From NCBI GenBank assembly GCA_014549065.1, contig JACDOX010000023.1, forward strand, positions 1 through 64,000: a stretch of 64,000 bases of DNA. The letters are read 5' to 3'. Shown here in pieces: positions 37,201 through 47,200 of this stretch. Below the pieces are notes generated by a model. That model searched no databases, had not been told where the DNA came from, and worked only from the letters and a program-made list of their open reading frames with translations. The position numbers were made by a program, and so were the translations under genes. Numbering within the stretch: the first letter of the stretch is position 1; each line of letters opens with the position of its first letter. The stretch comes from Cardinalis cardinalis (taxonomy: Eukaryota; Chordata; Aves; Passeriformes; Cardinalidae).

Positions 37201-40200
37201 AAGGCTCTTACTGTGTTTTTATTCAGTGGTTTGTACCACAGGACTGCTGTGGCCTGTGTTGTGTGTAACACTTTGAGGACTGCTGGAGCAATAGGTTGCT
37301 GAAGGTTTTCTGTTCTATTAATCAAAAGGGGGAAGAAAGCTTCCTTCCCTACTACTTATTAGATGTAGCTCACAAGTAATCAATGAGAAGAATACAAAGC
37401 TTGCTGCTGGTTCCTGAGGGGATGTCTGCTTAGGTTTTACTCTTTATGATGATGTTGCCTGATTGGTGGAGTTTGTATAGGAAAATATGAAACCTCTCCT
37501 ATAGAGAGGACCTCAAAGCNCCTGACAATATTCTGATCCCTGACCACTTAACCCTTATCCTCCTTCTGTTTTCTTTCTGGATGTACCAGGAGCTGTTTTT
37601 TCCAACTCTTGCAAAGAGCTGCTAAAGTATTCAGTACCTCCTTTTAGCTTTAATATTTCCAACCCACCTCCTGCTGTTCTTTTTTCTTTTTATTATCATT
37701 AANTGTTGGAACAGAAAGTTTCCAAGAATGTCTTGAAATTGCTGGTGCTTCTAGTGATCAGAAGAAGAATGAAACTTGCCAGCAAGACNATTACCTTATT
37801 TATTGTTTAATTTCCTTTCTTCCATTCTGTCAGATATAATTTCTTGTGTCTGGTATAATAATGTCCACTGTTGCTTTTGGCTCTTTCAAATACATTTTAT
37901 CTTGTTGCAGTACTGCATGGAATGATTCCATCAGGGTTTCATGCAGGTGATGTGGCATGGGCATATTTCTTAATGGATAATCCTTTCATAATTTTCCATG
38001 CTTTCTTGCAGAAATGCTTTTTCTCCTCTGTCTTCAGGGACACAAGCATTTCTCTGTATATCTTGTTTCACACCTGAAGCTAGTTTGCAGATATTTTTCC
38101 ACAGAAATGTAATTGGGAGTGTGGAATTTTAGATCTCATAACATTGAATATAGAAATTAATAGGTCATTATTAGGTTATTTGCTTTTATTACGATACACT
38201 TCTTTGTGATATACAGTCTGAGTGCTTTGTAGACTTCAAGGGANGGGCCTGGAGTGCTGACCTAATTGGTAATTTTTTAATAAAGTAGGAACTGAAGAGT
38301 TTTGAGGTTTATTGGTTCGGGGCTTTTTTTCCAAAATAGCCATTTTGCTTGTGTTTAGAGAGGAGGACTACTCTCTACCTTTTATCTCTGCCNTATTAAT
38401 AGGAACTGTTGTAAATTGTAAAAGCGTGAAGCTGGACATCTTGCCATTTGGAGAAGCCAGCAACACACTGAAAAAGAGAAAGGTATTATATTCTTTTGTG
38501 TATCTTGATGGGTTTTTTTCCAAAGGATCAAATGATTATACCAGGCTTGAAATTAAGGACCAGTGCTTCAGACAGTAGATCATGAAGTTGATACAAGTGT
38601 TGAGTAAGAGACAGAGAAAAAAGATGTCTATATTTGAAATTTAAAAACACAGGATATTACATAATAGAGAGGACATTCCCCCTACACACCTGGCAATTTC
38701 TGTAACATTTCCTATTGCTGTAAAAGTTGCTGTATATCCATGCCAATTTTAAACATGATTTCCATAAGGCTGACATAACCAATAGCACGTGTTTAGGGGC
38801 AATTTTAATTCCTACAAAAGTCTCNCCTGGACTGACAGGAATTTACTGTGTGGGAGGACTTGGCCTTGTGGCACCTGTGGGANAGGTGGAAAGATGGAAC
38901 TTGGCCTGTCTTTGTACAAAACCTTTGGTTAAAGGGCATTCCATTCCCTTNTCTACAAGCCACTTTTGACCTTCATTTGCATGCATGGGTGACTGGTTAA
39001 TCAACTCTGTTATGTGTGTATTTAGAAGATCCATTCTTCTGTGAGGCTGAGGTATTTGCTTTTGTTTTCTCTGGTCTCTCATAAGTGGCATCTAATTGTT
39101 CTGTCTCTGGACTCACTCTAGAAGCAGCTTGTTCTGTGGTTTAGTTTTTTTTTCTATTTTTTTTTAATTAGAGAAAGGGAAAATGGGAGAAGGATGCTGT
39201 AAGACTGAATGATCAAGAAATGGAATGGCAGCTGAAATGCAGTGGAAAATGAGTGTAAAATTATACTTTCAAGGGGAAGTAGTTATNTTTTCATAAGTAG
39301 AACTGTTAGCTCTGAGCTATCCTGCCACAGGAGAGGGGCTTTGGCACTGTGGAAGGTAGCTCCACATGAATGTTAAGTGCTCAGAAGATGAGATTTACTT
39401 AAGGAATAAAGACAAAGAATCATTGACTTATTTGGCTTGTATTTGGAATATTGTTGTCCATTTTGGTCTACTCACATGGGGAGGGGGGTAGGAAGTAGGA
39501 AAACAATTCACTGGGCCTTTTCTGATTCCAGTGAAGGGAAATGAGGAATGAAATAATTTCTCTGGAAAGAAAAAAATTGGCTACACTATGACTTGAACTT
39601 GGAAAAGAGAGGACTTAGAGATAATTGATATGTGAAGAGTGGAACAAGGTTTCTAGGGATAAATTTTTACTCCCCTCCAGTAAAAGGGTTAGGAGAGCAT
39701 AATAAAAACCATCAGTTTCCAACCAAAAGGTGGCAGCTATTTACACAGTTTGTTATGGACCTGCAAAACTCACTGCCAACAGACTTTATGGATGAAAGAG
39801 TTTATCTGTCTTCAGGAGGAGGTTGGATAGTTGAGCAAGAGCTCCATTATGAGCTAGTAAAGAGACAAGTCATGTCAAGCCCAGGAAATACTCTGGAAGC
39901 AGTTGTAGGCTAGGACAAGATTATGGGACAGATGCTAGTGCTGCTCTGTCAGCTGCTTAGGCAACTGCTTGGAGACAGACTTGGAGACAGACTGCTGGAA
40001 TAGAGGGACAATTTGGCTGAACTGGTGCAACTGTGCACACATTTAAAAACAAACTCTNTATCACATTTGGTGGTGATATAGAGTGTCTGCTCTTTGCTGA
40101 GGGCACATTTGAACTGCTAAGGAGCCTTGTAATGCACGTAAGCCCTTCACCATCTCTCTTTGAATTGTGTCAGTGACAATCTCATCTACCTGATACAGAA

Positions 40201-43200
40201 ACAAAGAGCACATGGAGAAAAGGGAGCCTTTTGCTGTTGCATGCTTCCCTAGGAAATGCTTCACCAGTTATGTGTGAAAGAGGATCTAGACATCTCTCTG
40301 GATTACTTTACAAATGAGAGATGATGAGGATTTATTATGAGTTCTTTCTGTACCACTGTGGGATGAGACAGGGCTGAGCTGGTTGACTGGTTGGATCCTG
40401 GGCAAATTCAAGGCTTTTGAGTTCTTCCACAGCCAAAAAAGGCTCAGAACNCATTCATACTCCATCTTGTCAAATAGCCCTTATGAGGGTTCTCTTTGAA
40501 CTATTTGTAGTGTACTTGTGCCATGCATTGATTGACCTAAACAACTTGAGCAATTTTCCCTGTCCCATTCTGATAGGGTTAGTTAACTGTAATGCAGGTT
40601 TTTTTCCATTCTGTAGAAATAAACCAAGATAGCAGGTTTTTTTTCAGTGATAGGTAAAAAAAAAGGAGAATAAGGACACTGGCTACCTTTAAATGAAGGC
40701 TTTACTGGATTGCTTTTGACTCCCCAATTATTGGAGTTACTGACAATGTAATGCATAGGCAAGTGATAATGAGTACCTGCAAAAGAAAAAGAAATCAGAG
40801 AGGTGATGAATGTTTTTGTACCCATTACTCTTTCAGTTTTATTTTTTTTTTTAAAGTGCCGTACCATTATGAAAATTTTTGTCCTTGTCAGTCATTGTCT
40901 TGCTGGCCGCATCTAACAAGTAAGACNTTGTGAATCTTTTACATCTTCACTCAACAAGACTAATTTGTTTCTTATGACACTCTGCAGTAAGTGTTTGTGC
41001 TTCAAGTNATCTAAGTCAATCCTTACAGCACTGCCTCATGTCTTTCTGTTGAAGAACATAACTTGGAAAAGAAAGGNAACACTGTGGCCCCAGCAGCTTT
41101 GCAGTTTGTTCTGAGGAATCAGAATACCCTCCTAGAAAAAGCTCAAGTCTTCACACTTTTTGATGTCTGTGAAATATAGCTATCCAAAGACAAAATTAAA
41201 TGCCTCAGGAGTCATGGTGTGTTAGCAATTAATTGGAGGGACCCTTCCAGTTTCTCTCCGGTACCTCTCAGTGTAAACCACCATCTGTTTTTTGCTGGAT
41301 TGTGATTTTTCTCTAGAACTGTGAAATTATGACGAATTTGATCTGTGCCTCCTTCAAATCCACTTTTCTTTACAATTTGTATCAGCTTTGAAAGGAAGCT
41401 GTTCTTTGCTCAAAATTGAGTTGATGTTTGAATGGTAGTTGGTGGGTGTATGTTCTTAGAAGCGTTTCTCTTGTACTTGTTATATTGACTGGCTTTCTTA
41501 GAACAAGAATGAGATGATATATAGCTGATCCTTTTGAAAAAGGTGTCAACAACTTGATTTGAATTGTAACATTTAATTAAAGATGATGGAAACATGATTG
41601 GAAAAAGCCTTACGACTTTGGAACAATGAATAAGTATAAGTGTATTTGAAAGTCAATTGAAAGAAAAATATTTTTGATTTTTTTTTTCTTTCTANCCTTC
41701 TAAGATCCAAGTTGACATCTGATGCAGAGAAAGAGTCTGTGATGATGTTTGGGAGAAATCTTCGTCAGCTGCTTCTGACCAGCCCTGTGAGGGGCCGTGC
41801 TTTGATGGGAGTAGATCCTGGCTACAAACATGGCTGCAAGTTGGCAATTATTTCACCAACCAGTAAGTTTCAATTCCAAACGTTTTTGGGAGGACTGATA
41901 AAAATATATTAATTTAGAGTAAAGATAGTTTCAAAACCTACTTTTTTATCAATTTTTTTTGGTAAAGCTTTTAGTGCTTTCCACACATCCTGTTGTAGAA
42001 ATTCCTTTCTTCAGCTAGCATAAGGTTAAGTTTCTGGCACCTGGATTCCAGTGACTTCTTTGGTGTTATTACTGCTCTCTTAAATNGAATTTAAAATGCC
42101 TTCTGCCTTCCTAATACAGGTTGAAATGNTTGTGCCCCTCAGTAGTCAGCAAAGAGAACACCTGGCATTTTTATTGTTTACCAAAGAATTTGAATTTAAA
42201 TACTTTCTATAATATTGCTTTTTTCATGGTTTGTGTCCTGGACATCTGGACACTTTTTCAACCCTTTTTGTTTAGCAGTGTGAGTTTAACGTAAGAGGTC
42301 AGAAGCATTGTTTTTGCAAAACTTCTTAGTTCACATATAGAACACAGTCTTTCCACTTCATCCTAGTCTATTCAGGGGATACATACCTCTTTAGGCTTGT
42401 GCAAAAACTATGTTTTCCTTTTATTTTGTTGTTACTTTTTGCTTGAGACTACATCCACTCCAGAAGAATGTAAAGAAAGGTGTGTTCTTTAGAAGGCAGT
42501 AAAGGTGAGGTAAATGACTGAGCTTTCATTGAACCATTAGCTATCAGTACTGGTTAATACAGTTCTTTCCAAATGTGATAGANGGGATGATGACAAGAGC
42601 TAGCATTGGAGTTCTAGAACTTATGTATAGTGAGTCCTTAGTCTTTCTAATTTTCATCACCCTTTACTGGATTTCTAAATTGTACTACACTAGAACAATA
42701 AATATTTTATAGTCAATTGCTCTTTTTCTCTGTGATATAATGCATTGTATTTGCTGATAGTTTTAGGTGTTCATTACTTGATATGTGAATATGTCTGCAG
42801 GGAACTACAAAATATATTAACTTGTTTTTCTTTTGCAAAAGCATTCTTGTCCTATGCCAACCATACATTTCTTCTAAATGGGAAAGATGGCTGATTAAGA
42901 AGCTTTCTTTGTGAACCATCAAATTAACTTTTCTTGTGAACCATCAAATTAACAGTTCTGCAGGATATAGCCTTTGCACCTTTGTGGATTTAATCAAATG
43001 GCTTTGCCTTTTGTTCTAGGTCAGATACTCCATACTGATATAGTATACTTGCATTCTGGTCAAGGATTTCGTGAAGCTGAGAAGATAAAGAGGCTTCTGC
43101 TACAGTACAAGTATGCTAAAGAAGCTTTCATTTATTNCTTTTTCTTACCAAACAAAATGAAAATCTTCATTATAGAAATACTTGATTTTGATTGCAATAA

Positions 43201-44298
43201 GAATTCTACTGATTTAACTGGAAGTTTTTCTTCAGCCTAGTTCAGAGCTTGCTTTTTCTTTTGTGTTTGTGCTTTTGCAGTACGTATATGTTAGAAGCAC
43301 ATCAAATCAAGCCATGGTTATGAGTAAGGCTGTGGGCTATGAATGTATCCCCATAAAACTGTTAATCCACTTATTTTTGGGAATAGAAATTAGCATTCAG
43401 CTAAGAAATAACTTTAGCCTTCCTCTTCCTAGCCCCTGCAACCCCCAAATCACTCATCAGTCTTTCTCTGTTCCAAAAGCCACATTAGGTTTTGGTAGAG
43501 TTTTGTCAAGCNAAGGAAATCCTGCAAAGGTAGCTCTCCAGATGGAATTACAAACAGGGGCAGCATGATTAAAAGTTTGTGTCCAACTNTGTCTGTGGAT
43601 AGACATCTGGTCTACTGAGTCAGCTGCTGAATTACCACAGCATACAGTCCAGGTTGTCTATAAGCATAAGATTGGCTTTAAACAAGGTGATTTGGTGGCT
43701 GGCTGGCTGTGGTGTGGGCAGTCAGAAGGAATGACCCCTCAAGCTGTTGCAAACTATGATATTCCTATTAAGGAATTAAGATGCTGATTGCTTTGGCTTC
43801 TGCTCTTTTTCATGACTCATACCAGATGAGGGAAAAATGAGGTGAAAGTGTTTGAGGACCATAAATANCATTCCATTCATTAATATGAAGTATCATTTTT
43901 GGATTTTCGGCTTATATTACCACTGTACAATCCCATTACAAATAAGTGAAAATTTTTTACTCATCTCATGAACTGTCACATTGAAAACCTATTAAACACA
44001 ACATGATGCTTCTAGGGATTTTTTCTCACTGTGTCTGGGCCTTGTGTTATCTAAAATTAGACATATTGATCACAGTGGTGGATTGAATACTATGCATGAA
44101 AAGGTATAAAAGAATATTTGAGAGTAATTGTTTTGAGAGTATAACAATACAATAATTTGAGACTAATTGATTTTTTTAACCCACACAAAGCTGCAGCACT
44201 GTTGTGATTGGCAATGGCACGGCCTGCAGAGAAACAGAAGCTTACTTTGCTGACTTAATTATGAAGAAATATTTTGCACCGCTGGATGTTGTTTACTG
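16179..44298 (+). CDS. SRBD1: SRBD1, S1 RNA-binding domain protein 1 (5' portion, 13 coding exons)
   Basis: SRBD1 is a predicted RNA-binding protein of the Tex/Spt6 family; its precise cellular role is poorly defined. Thirteen exons join with consistent phases to 606 codons plus two bases (1820 nt). Start MSSLPRR matches the mammalian N-terminus. Residues 26-40 are serine/glutamate-rich. Residues 40-198 are lysine-rich and disordered, with an NLS-like PPSKKIKL (162-169). From about 199 a Tex-like N-terminal domain begins, with TIPFIARYRKE at 223-233 and PYKTGSKGTKAQRAKQLGLE from 296. The YqgF/RNase H-like fold starts at 521 (LMGVDPGYKHGCK; DPG 525-527) and continues with IGNGTACRETE (577-587). 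The mammalian protein is about 995 residues, so the rest of YqgF, the helix-hairpin-helix and the S1 domain lie beyond the window. No stops or frameshifts occur. Two codons contain N (at 19727 and 21050). Confidence 0.95.
16256..16650 (+). other. SRBD1 intron after coding exon 1
   Basis: A 395-base intron, phase 2. I see nothing beyond ordinary AT-rich intron sequence. Confidence 0.85.
16651..16816 (+). CDS. SRBD1: SRBD1 coding exon 2
   Basis: Acceptor tttttcag, donor gtgagt. It completes S26 and encodes residues 27-81: an acidic run (E31-E36), WEPKSK, then a lysine/arginine-rich disordered segment ending VAIKEEM. IKEE (77-80) fits the SUMO consensus (hydrophobic-K-x-E). The acidic serine-rich block and WEP motif match the mammalian N-terminus in position. 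Confidence 0.92.
16817..17754 (+). other. SRBD1 intron after coding exon 2
   Basis: A 938-base phase-0 intron. No repeat or RNA gene recognised. Confidence 0.85.
17755..18105 (+). CDS. SRBD1: SRBD1 coding exon 3
   Basis: Acceptor ctggcag, donor gtatga; 117 whole codons (residues 82-198). It encodes a fast-evolving, hydrophilic, presumably disordered linker with an NLS-like PPSKKIKL at 162-169. It has two further SUMO-type motifs, VKQE (148-151) and IKEE (186-189), and ends in the conserved EMNWDIVQ. Sequence similarity to mammals is weak until its last third. Confidence 0.92.
18106..19597 (+). other. SRBD1 intron after coding exon 3
   Basis: A 1492-base phase-0 intron with a T-rich low-complexity patch at about 19,250-19,330. 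Nothing else recognised. Confidence 0.85.
19598..19764 (+). CDS. SRBD1: SRBD1 coding exon 4 (start of Tex-like domain)
   Basis: Acceptor tttgacag, donor gtgagt. It encodes residues 199-253 and two bases of R254. NVEPWVCANLIWLF and TIPFIARYRKELINNLEAD match the Tex/SRBD1 N-terminal domain signature. The codon at 19727-19729 is NCC; the mammalian residue is Ser, so T is the likely base. Confidence 0.96.
19765..20935 (+). other. SRBD1 intron after coding exon 4
   Basis: A 1171-base phase-2 intron. No repeat family recognised; there is a short imperfect duplication around ttgtatctgta at about 20,595-20,625. Confidence 0.85.
20936..21053 (+). CDS. SRBD1: SRBD1 coding exon 5
   Basis: Acceptor cattttag, donor gtcagt (a less common donor, but the only one that keeps the frame). 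It completes R254 and encodes 255-293, a helical basic segment (TMIQKLKKEGKLSSCLLKGL). The penultimate codon, CAN at 21048-21050, is His or Gln; mammals have His. Confidence 0.93.
21203..21341 (+). CDS. SRBD1: SRBD1 coding exon 6
   Basis: Acceptor gttataag, donor gtaagg, after a short 149-base intron. It encodes residues 294-339 plus one base of G340. SAPYKTGSKGTKAQRAKQLG is nearly identical to mammalian SRBD1 and corresponds to the basic PYK-x-KRxTKA region of Tex. Confidence 0.96.
21342..24126 (+). other. SRBD1 intron after coding exon 6
   Basis: A 2785-base phase-1 intron. It contains a notable inverted repeat at 22178-22230 (separate entry). No transposon family recognised. Confidence 0.85.
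22178..22230. repeat. Intronic inverted repeat (hairpin with outer stem)
   Basis: The inner arms ttacttcataca (22186-22197) and tgtatgaagtaa (22205-22216) pair perfectly around a 7-base loop. Outer arms atatggc (22178-22184) and gccatat (22224-22230) also pair, with one unpaired base on the left side and seven on the right. This could be a MITE remnant or a small structured RNA in the SRBD1 transcript; neither is demonstrated. Confidence 0.75.
24127..24223 (+). CDS. SRBD1: SRBD1 coding exon 7
   Basis: Acceptor cttctaag, donor gtaagt. It completes G340 and encodes 341-371 plus two bases of L372: GLANIQEVEAGVQHILADIF then AKDKDTLDFIRK. This is the conserved helical part of the Tex N-terminal region. 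Confidence 0.95.
24224..25424 (+). other. SRBD1 intron after coding exon 7
   Basis: A 1201-base phase-2 intron. An A/T-only low-complexity repeat (tataaatattta units) fills about 25,337-25,406, ending just before the acceptor pyrimidine tract. Confidence 0.85.
25337..25406. repeat. AT-rich simple repeat
   Basis: Imperfect repeats of tataaatattta/tatagatataaa, entirely A/T except for a few G bases. It abuts the 3' splice site of coding exon 8 and could affect slippage or splicing, but nothing shows that it does. Confidence 0.85.
25425..25560 (+). CDS. SRBD1: SRBD1 coding exon 8
   Basis: Acceptor tattcag, donor gtaaaa. It completes L372 and encodes 373-417: CQQRYISIQSTLAKVSSKNG, then a segment ending SCNIKNIHHHQ. 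The block closely follows mammalian SRBD1 and keeps the histidine triplet at the exon end. Confidence 0.95.
25561..30598 (+). other. SRBD1 intron after coding exon 8
   Basis: A 5038-base phase-0 intron. An A/C-rich low-complexity patch lies at about 26,048-26,125. Open frames here look random, and no repeat family is recognised. Confidence 0.8.
30599..30702 (+). CDS. SRBD1: SRBD1 coding exon 9
   Basis: Acceptor gcactcag, donor gtctgc (weak). It encodes 418-451 plus two bases of R452. ILAINRGENLKILTVKVNIP is almost identical to mammals and corresponds to the Tex ALNRGE segment. The donor is fixed by the next exon, which supplies the third base of R452. Confidence 0.95.
31798..31834. repeat. 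17-bp direct duplication
   Basis: agaatagggctctgaaa occurs at 31798-31814 and 31818-31834. This is a recent-looking local duplication in an intron. Confidence 0.85.
31838..33100 (-). pseudogene. Unrecognised antisense coding-like remnant
   Basis: Read on the minus strand, four neighbouring open segments follow one another with frame changes: 33100-32774, 32996-32619, 32501-32310 and 32212-31838. Their composition is protein-like rather than random. Examples are ARKQMLTQANKHSELAKKRI (helical, coiled-coil-like), ADYTFTISQFDNTVVNLRRK and LEGRTEILLQVLKVERNRY. I cannot name the family. The pattern fits a decayed intronless copy (processed pseudogene) or the coding part of an old retroelement, antisense to SRBD1. 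The 23-base word at 32036-32058 (LPNSVID in translation) recurs exactly at 36654-36676, also inside an antisense open frame. One or two open frames of this length are expected by chance in 64 kb, so the call is tentative. Confidence 0.35.
34650..34710. repeat. CA/CCCA-rich microsatellite
   Basis: acacaaacacacatacacac followed by degenerate ccca units, with one N at 34682. An ordinary simple repeat in an intron. Confidence 0.85.
35560..35667 (+). CDS. SRBD1: SRBD1 coding exon 10
   Basis: Acceptor ttttgcag, donor gtaagc. It completes R452 and encodes 453-487 plus two bases of R488: WRPKQFLKPEFMRLLRSSVE, then DAYKRLIYPLLCREF. YKRLIYPLLCREFR is strongly conserved. Confidence 0.95.
35812..35888. 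repeat. 77-nt intronic hairpin
   Basis: Left arm 35825-35847 (ggttctatagatttaatttc, then tga) pairs with right arm 35851-35873 over 23 positions, with a single G-T wobble and a 3-base loop. Outside it, actatgtag (35812-35820) and ctacagt (35882-35888) pair again across an internal loop. The length is like a pre-miRNA, but the tiny loop and near-perfect stem fit a palindromic MITE or fold-back duplication at least as well. Confidence 0.8.
36516..36749 (-). pseudogene. Second antisense fragment sharing the 23-mer
   Basis: A 77-codon antisense open frame carries KKHFTILLPNSVIDSV. The stretch encoding LPNSVID is identical at the nucleotide level (23 bases, 36654-36676) to that at 32036-32058, but the flanks diverge. 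Either both copies descend from one dispersed element or the sequences share only a short word. Family unknown. Confidence 0.25.
39750..39930 (+). mobile_element. Possible old CR1/L3-like LINE 3' fragment
   Basis: The order actcactgccaacagacttt, then tggatgaaagagtt, then gaggaggttggatagttgag and gctccattatgagcta is reminiscent of old amniote CR1/L3 3' ends (accuracy-poor match). Divergence is high and the boundaries are uncertain. Confidence 0.3.
39968..39991. repeat. 12-bp tandem duplication
   Basis: cttggagacaga is repeated head to tail at 39968-39979 and 39980-39991. Confidence 0.85.
41705..41862 (+). CDS. SRBD1: SRBD1 coding exon 11 (start of YqgF/RNase H-like fold)
   Basis: Acceptor ccttctaag (N at 41695 lies in the pyrimidine tract), donor gtaagt. 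It completes R488 and encodes 489-540 plus one base of S541. SKLTSDAEKESVMMFGRNLR leads into LMGVDPGYKHGCKLAIISPT. The DPG at 525-527 and GCK at 531-533 are the hallmark of the first strand and loop of the Tex YqgF-like domain. The aspartate is retained, but whether the domain is catalytic in SRBD1 is not known. Confidence 0.97.
41863..43019 (+). other. SRBD1 intron after coding exon 11
   Basis: A 1157-base phase-1 intron. It contains the duplicated 19-mer at 42910-42953. Nothing else recognised. Confidence 0.85.
42910..42953. repeat. 19-bp direct duplication near acceptor
   Basis: tgtgaaccatcaaattaac is present at 42910-42928 and 42935-42953 (period 25), about 70 bases upstream of the coding exon 12 acceptor. 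The duplicated span falls near where a branch point could lie. Confidence 0.85.
43020..43110 (+). CDS. SRBD1: SRBD1 coding exon 12
   Basis: Acceptor gttctag, donor gtatgc. It completes S541 and encodes 542-570 plus two bases of N571: QILHTDIVYLHSGQGFREAE then KIKRLLLQY. A conserved YqgF-like strand-helix segment. Confidence 0.95.
43111..44190 (+). other. SRBD1 intron after coding exon 12
   Basis: A 1080-base phase-2 intron. No repeat recognised; the 101-codon open frame at 43,263-43,568 has no visible family resemblance. Confidence 0.85.
44191..44298 (+). CDS. SRBD1: SRBD1 coding exon 13 (last in window)
   Basis: Acceptor cacacaaag, donor gtaaga. It completes N571 and encodes 572-606 plus two bases (TG) of codon 607, predicted Cys from mammals. 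CSTVVIGNGTACRETEAYFA and the segment ending APLDVVY are nearly identical to mammalian SRBD1; IGNGTA (577-582) is a Tex/YqgF signature. Confidence 0.97.
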
Positions 44299-47200
44299 GT
44301 AAGATCCCTTTGCTGGGATATTATTCATTTGTTCAGCATATCTTAATCTAACAGGCAATTTTAGATGTAATTTTTGAAGTATTTCTGTTTGCTGCCTTGT
44401 CTGTATTTGAGTCAAGCTTGACCCAAGGTTCTAGCCAAAGAAAACTAGCTGTAGCTCTTTGAAGCATGACAGTAGTTATCCTGAGTCAGTAAGAGAGACT
44501 CATTGAAGCATTTTATTTTTTCTTCCTGAGGTTCATTCTCTTGCTGTTATNATTGTAACAAAGTATGTGAGAATAGCAACACTAACAGCTAAGGACCTGT
44601 CTGGCATTGTGTATTTCTTTCTTGATGAATGAGGTTTAACTGCACGCGATAAAGCTTCTGTTGTCTGACTGCAGTATGAAATGCTTGGTAATCCTATGGG
44701 AATTAAATGATCTGGAAATAAATACTGTGTTAATACCAAGTGGAGAGCAGTAAATATATTTATCCTTTTCAGACTTCAAATTTTATCCATTAGTTTGTTG
44801 AATTTGAACTGAAGTATTCTTCTCTTGGTTTGGATGAAAACTGTATTATATCACTTTCTTTTCTACCATGCAGTATTTCCTCTTTTTTTAATTCCCACCT
44901 TTATTTTTTTCTAAAGCGTTTTTTGTGATTTACCTTGGATTATCCTTTGTGCCAACATTTAACAGCATTATTTAGTTTTCACTGTCTTAGCATGCTGAAA
45001 TAAGATTTCCATATTTTTAAAGAAGGTTATGGCCTTTTGCTGTTCATACTATGCTATACATTTAAAAGTGCCTTTTTTCATAAATTAGGAAGCGACCTTA
45101 CAGATATGTTTAACAAATGTGTTATTTTTACTGTCTTATGGTGTGATTCCACTTGTTCTTCATTTCTANGATTCCCAAGTAATTTTGTGCAAGATTCCAT
45201 TCTTAAATCACTCTTTTATTCCAGGAGGCATAGTAAAGGTTTTCTAATGGTAATTGTTTGCAAAGGGTGGAGGTTATTCAAGCTTCTGAAAATTAGGCAT
45301 CCTCTTTACTGAGTCCAACTCCAAAACACTGAATGTTTTNCAACTGTTGAGTGCAAAACACTTCATACTGTCTGGGTTTTGGCAAATGCTTGCTTTCACT
45401 ATTGTTCACTTAATACAGCTTAAAAATCCATTATTATAGCAATAAGCATTTCATTAGAAATAGTGGTTTTGTTTATTTATTGATCACATACTACTTTACC
45501 CAGAAAAAATTGTTTATATNGCACTGTGATTGTTGTTTTTATTACAGTTTACTTCTTCTGATTTAATATTTTCTCCCTGTTTATAATTCAAGATGANGAA
45601 ATTTTCCAAGTAGTCTTAAGTTACCAAGTTCTTAGAACCAATAAAGGCTCTTGTGTAATAGAAATTAGTATAAATACTGTGTGGCAGCAGTCAGGTTAAC
45701 GAGTTTGTTGCTTTCTCTAGTNGTGACCGATAATTTTTTAACATTTCACTTTGTCCAAAACTGCTATTTGTAGCAAAAATCTATAACTGCAGTTGTTTAA
45801 CTTGACATGTAATATCCTAAAAATTAATCAGAAATATTTTTTAATTTATACATTTATGTTGTTAGTGGTTTTCCAGTGTTGAGCTCATATGGCAGAGCTA
45901 GTCCATACTTCAAAATTTGTGTGCAGAGCCATGAGGTGCTTCATGGTAAAGCAAAGTGGTGGGGTTTTTTTGTACTTCATGCTATAGGTGAAGTCTGGGA
46001 CTCATTAAGAGGCTGTCTGTTTGTGAATTTATGTATGTGAGTTTACAGATGGGCTGCACTCGCAGTGCTTGTCTCTCTTTACGTTTTGTCAGTCTATACT
46101 GAGTTTTTTCATAAAGATCAGGGTTCCCGTATATTGCTTTCTGATAAACTAGTTTCATGTACATCTCATTACTTTATCCAGTGTTGGGGTTTCCAAGCCA
46201 TGCTGCTGAACTCTGCAAGGCAGCTACTTTTTCCTTTCCAGCTCCAGAAAGCATTAATCTCCTTGGTATGTCTTAGTAACAGAAAGGAACNATGAGTCCA
46301 GCCATCCAACCCCACTTGTGATAATCCAGTGAAATGCCTGGAATTTGTCAGTCTGAGTTAAAAATGTGATACTTACTAAGTGAGGGGCAATTAGTACAGT
46401 GTTACTGTTTGAGTGATAGGTGGCACATTGGTACATGTAGNTGTACATTGGGATAACTGCTATACCTTTTGAGGGGAACTGTGGAAGGTGACTTGGAAGA
46501 ATATGCTCTGCTGATCCTCCTCTTTTTAAATAGTTAAATGCTCTAGAGTATGTGCTTTCAGATCGCAAACAACTTTTCTGCTTCCATATTCAAAGCCTTC
46601 CCTAGATTAGGTTGTTTTCTCATGATAGGCTTTTTTTCAAAGTATGAGGACTTTGTTTATACATAGGCTGAATACATATCTCTCATCAGTTCTGTGGAAA
46701 CCTGTGTATGCTTTTGGATGAAGTGATGTTTATTAATTGTTTTTCACCTAATCTATAAGAAATAATTTCAGCCATTGTTGGAACAGTTAATTCTGAAGGC
46801 CTGCTTCATCAGGTTGCAGTTGTACATAAANAATGGATTTACTAATCAATATAGTTTTTAAACTGTGGGGAAAACAAAGCAACAAAGAACCTNAAACAAA
46901 ACAAACAACCTAAACCCCCTAGAACAAAAAACCCCATCCAGTACTTGAACTGTAACAGAATGAGTCAGTTGCATCTAACTTGATACCTTTTCCCAAGCTT
47001 TCAGCTTCTCACAGGAATGCACAGAGCTGCATCAAGGTAGAAATCTTTGCCCAGCAAAACAGAGCTCAGCTCATTGCTGTATGCAAGTTTTAGAGAATTA
47101 CTAATTGCATATTCTGTTGAAACTTTTTTTCTTTAAAGGAGTCCAAGTGTAAAGGGGCTTGGCAGATGAGGTTGGACACTCACCATAAGCTGTTGTTCAG

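Larger units (their letters stand above)
35668..41704 (+). other. SRBD1 intron after coding exon 10
   Basis: A 6037-base phase-2 intron. It holds a long hairpin at 35,812-35,888, the second copy of the shared 23-mer (36,654-36,676), a possible very old CR1/L3-like fragment (about 39,750-39,930) and a 12-bp tandem duplication at 39,968-39,991. Confidence 0.8.
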
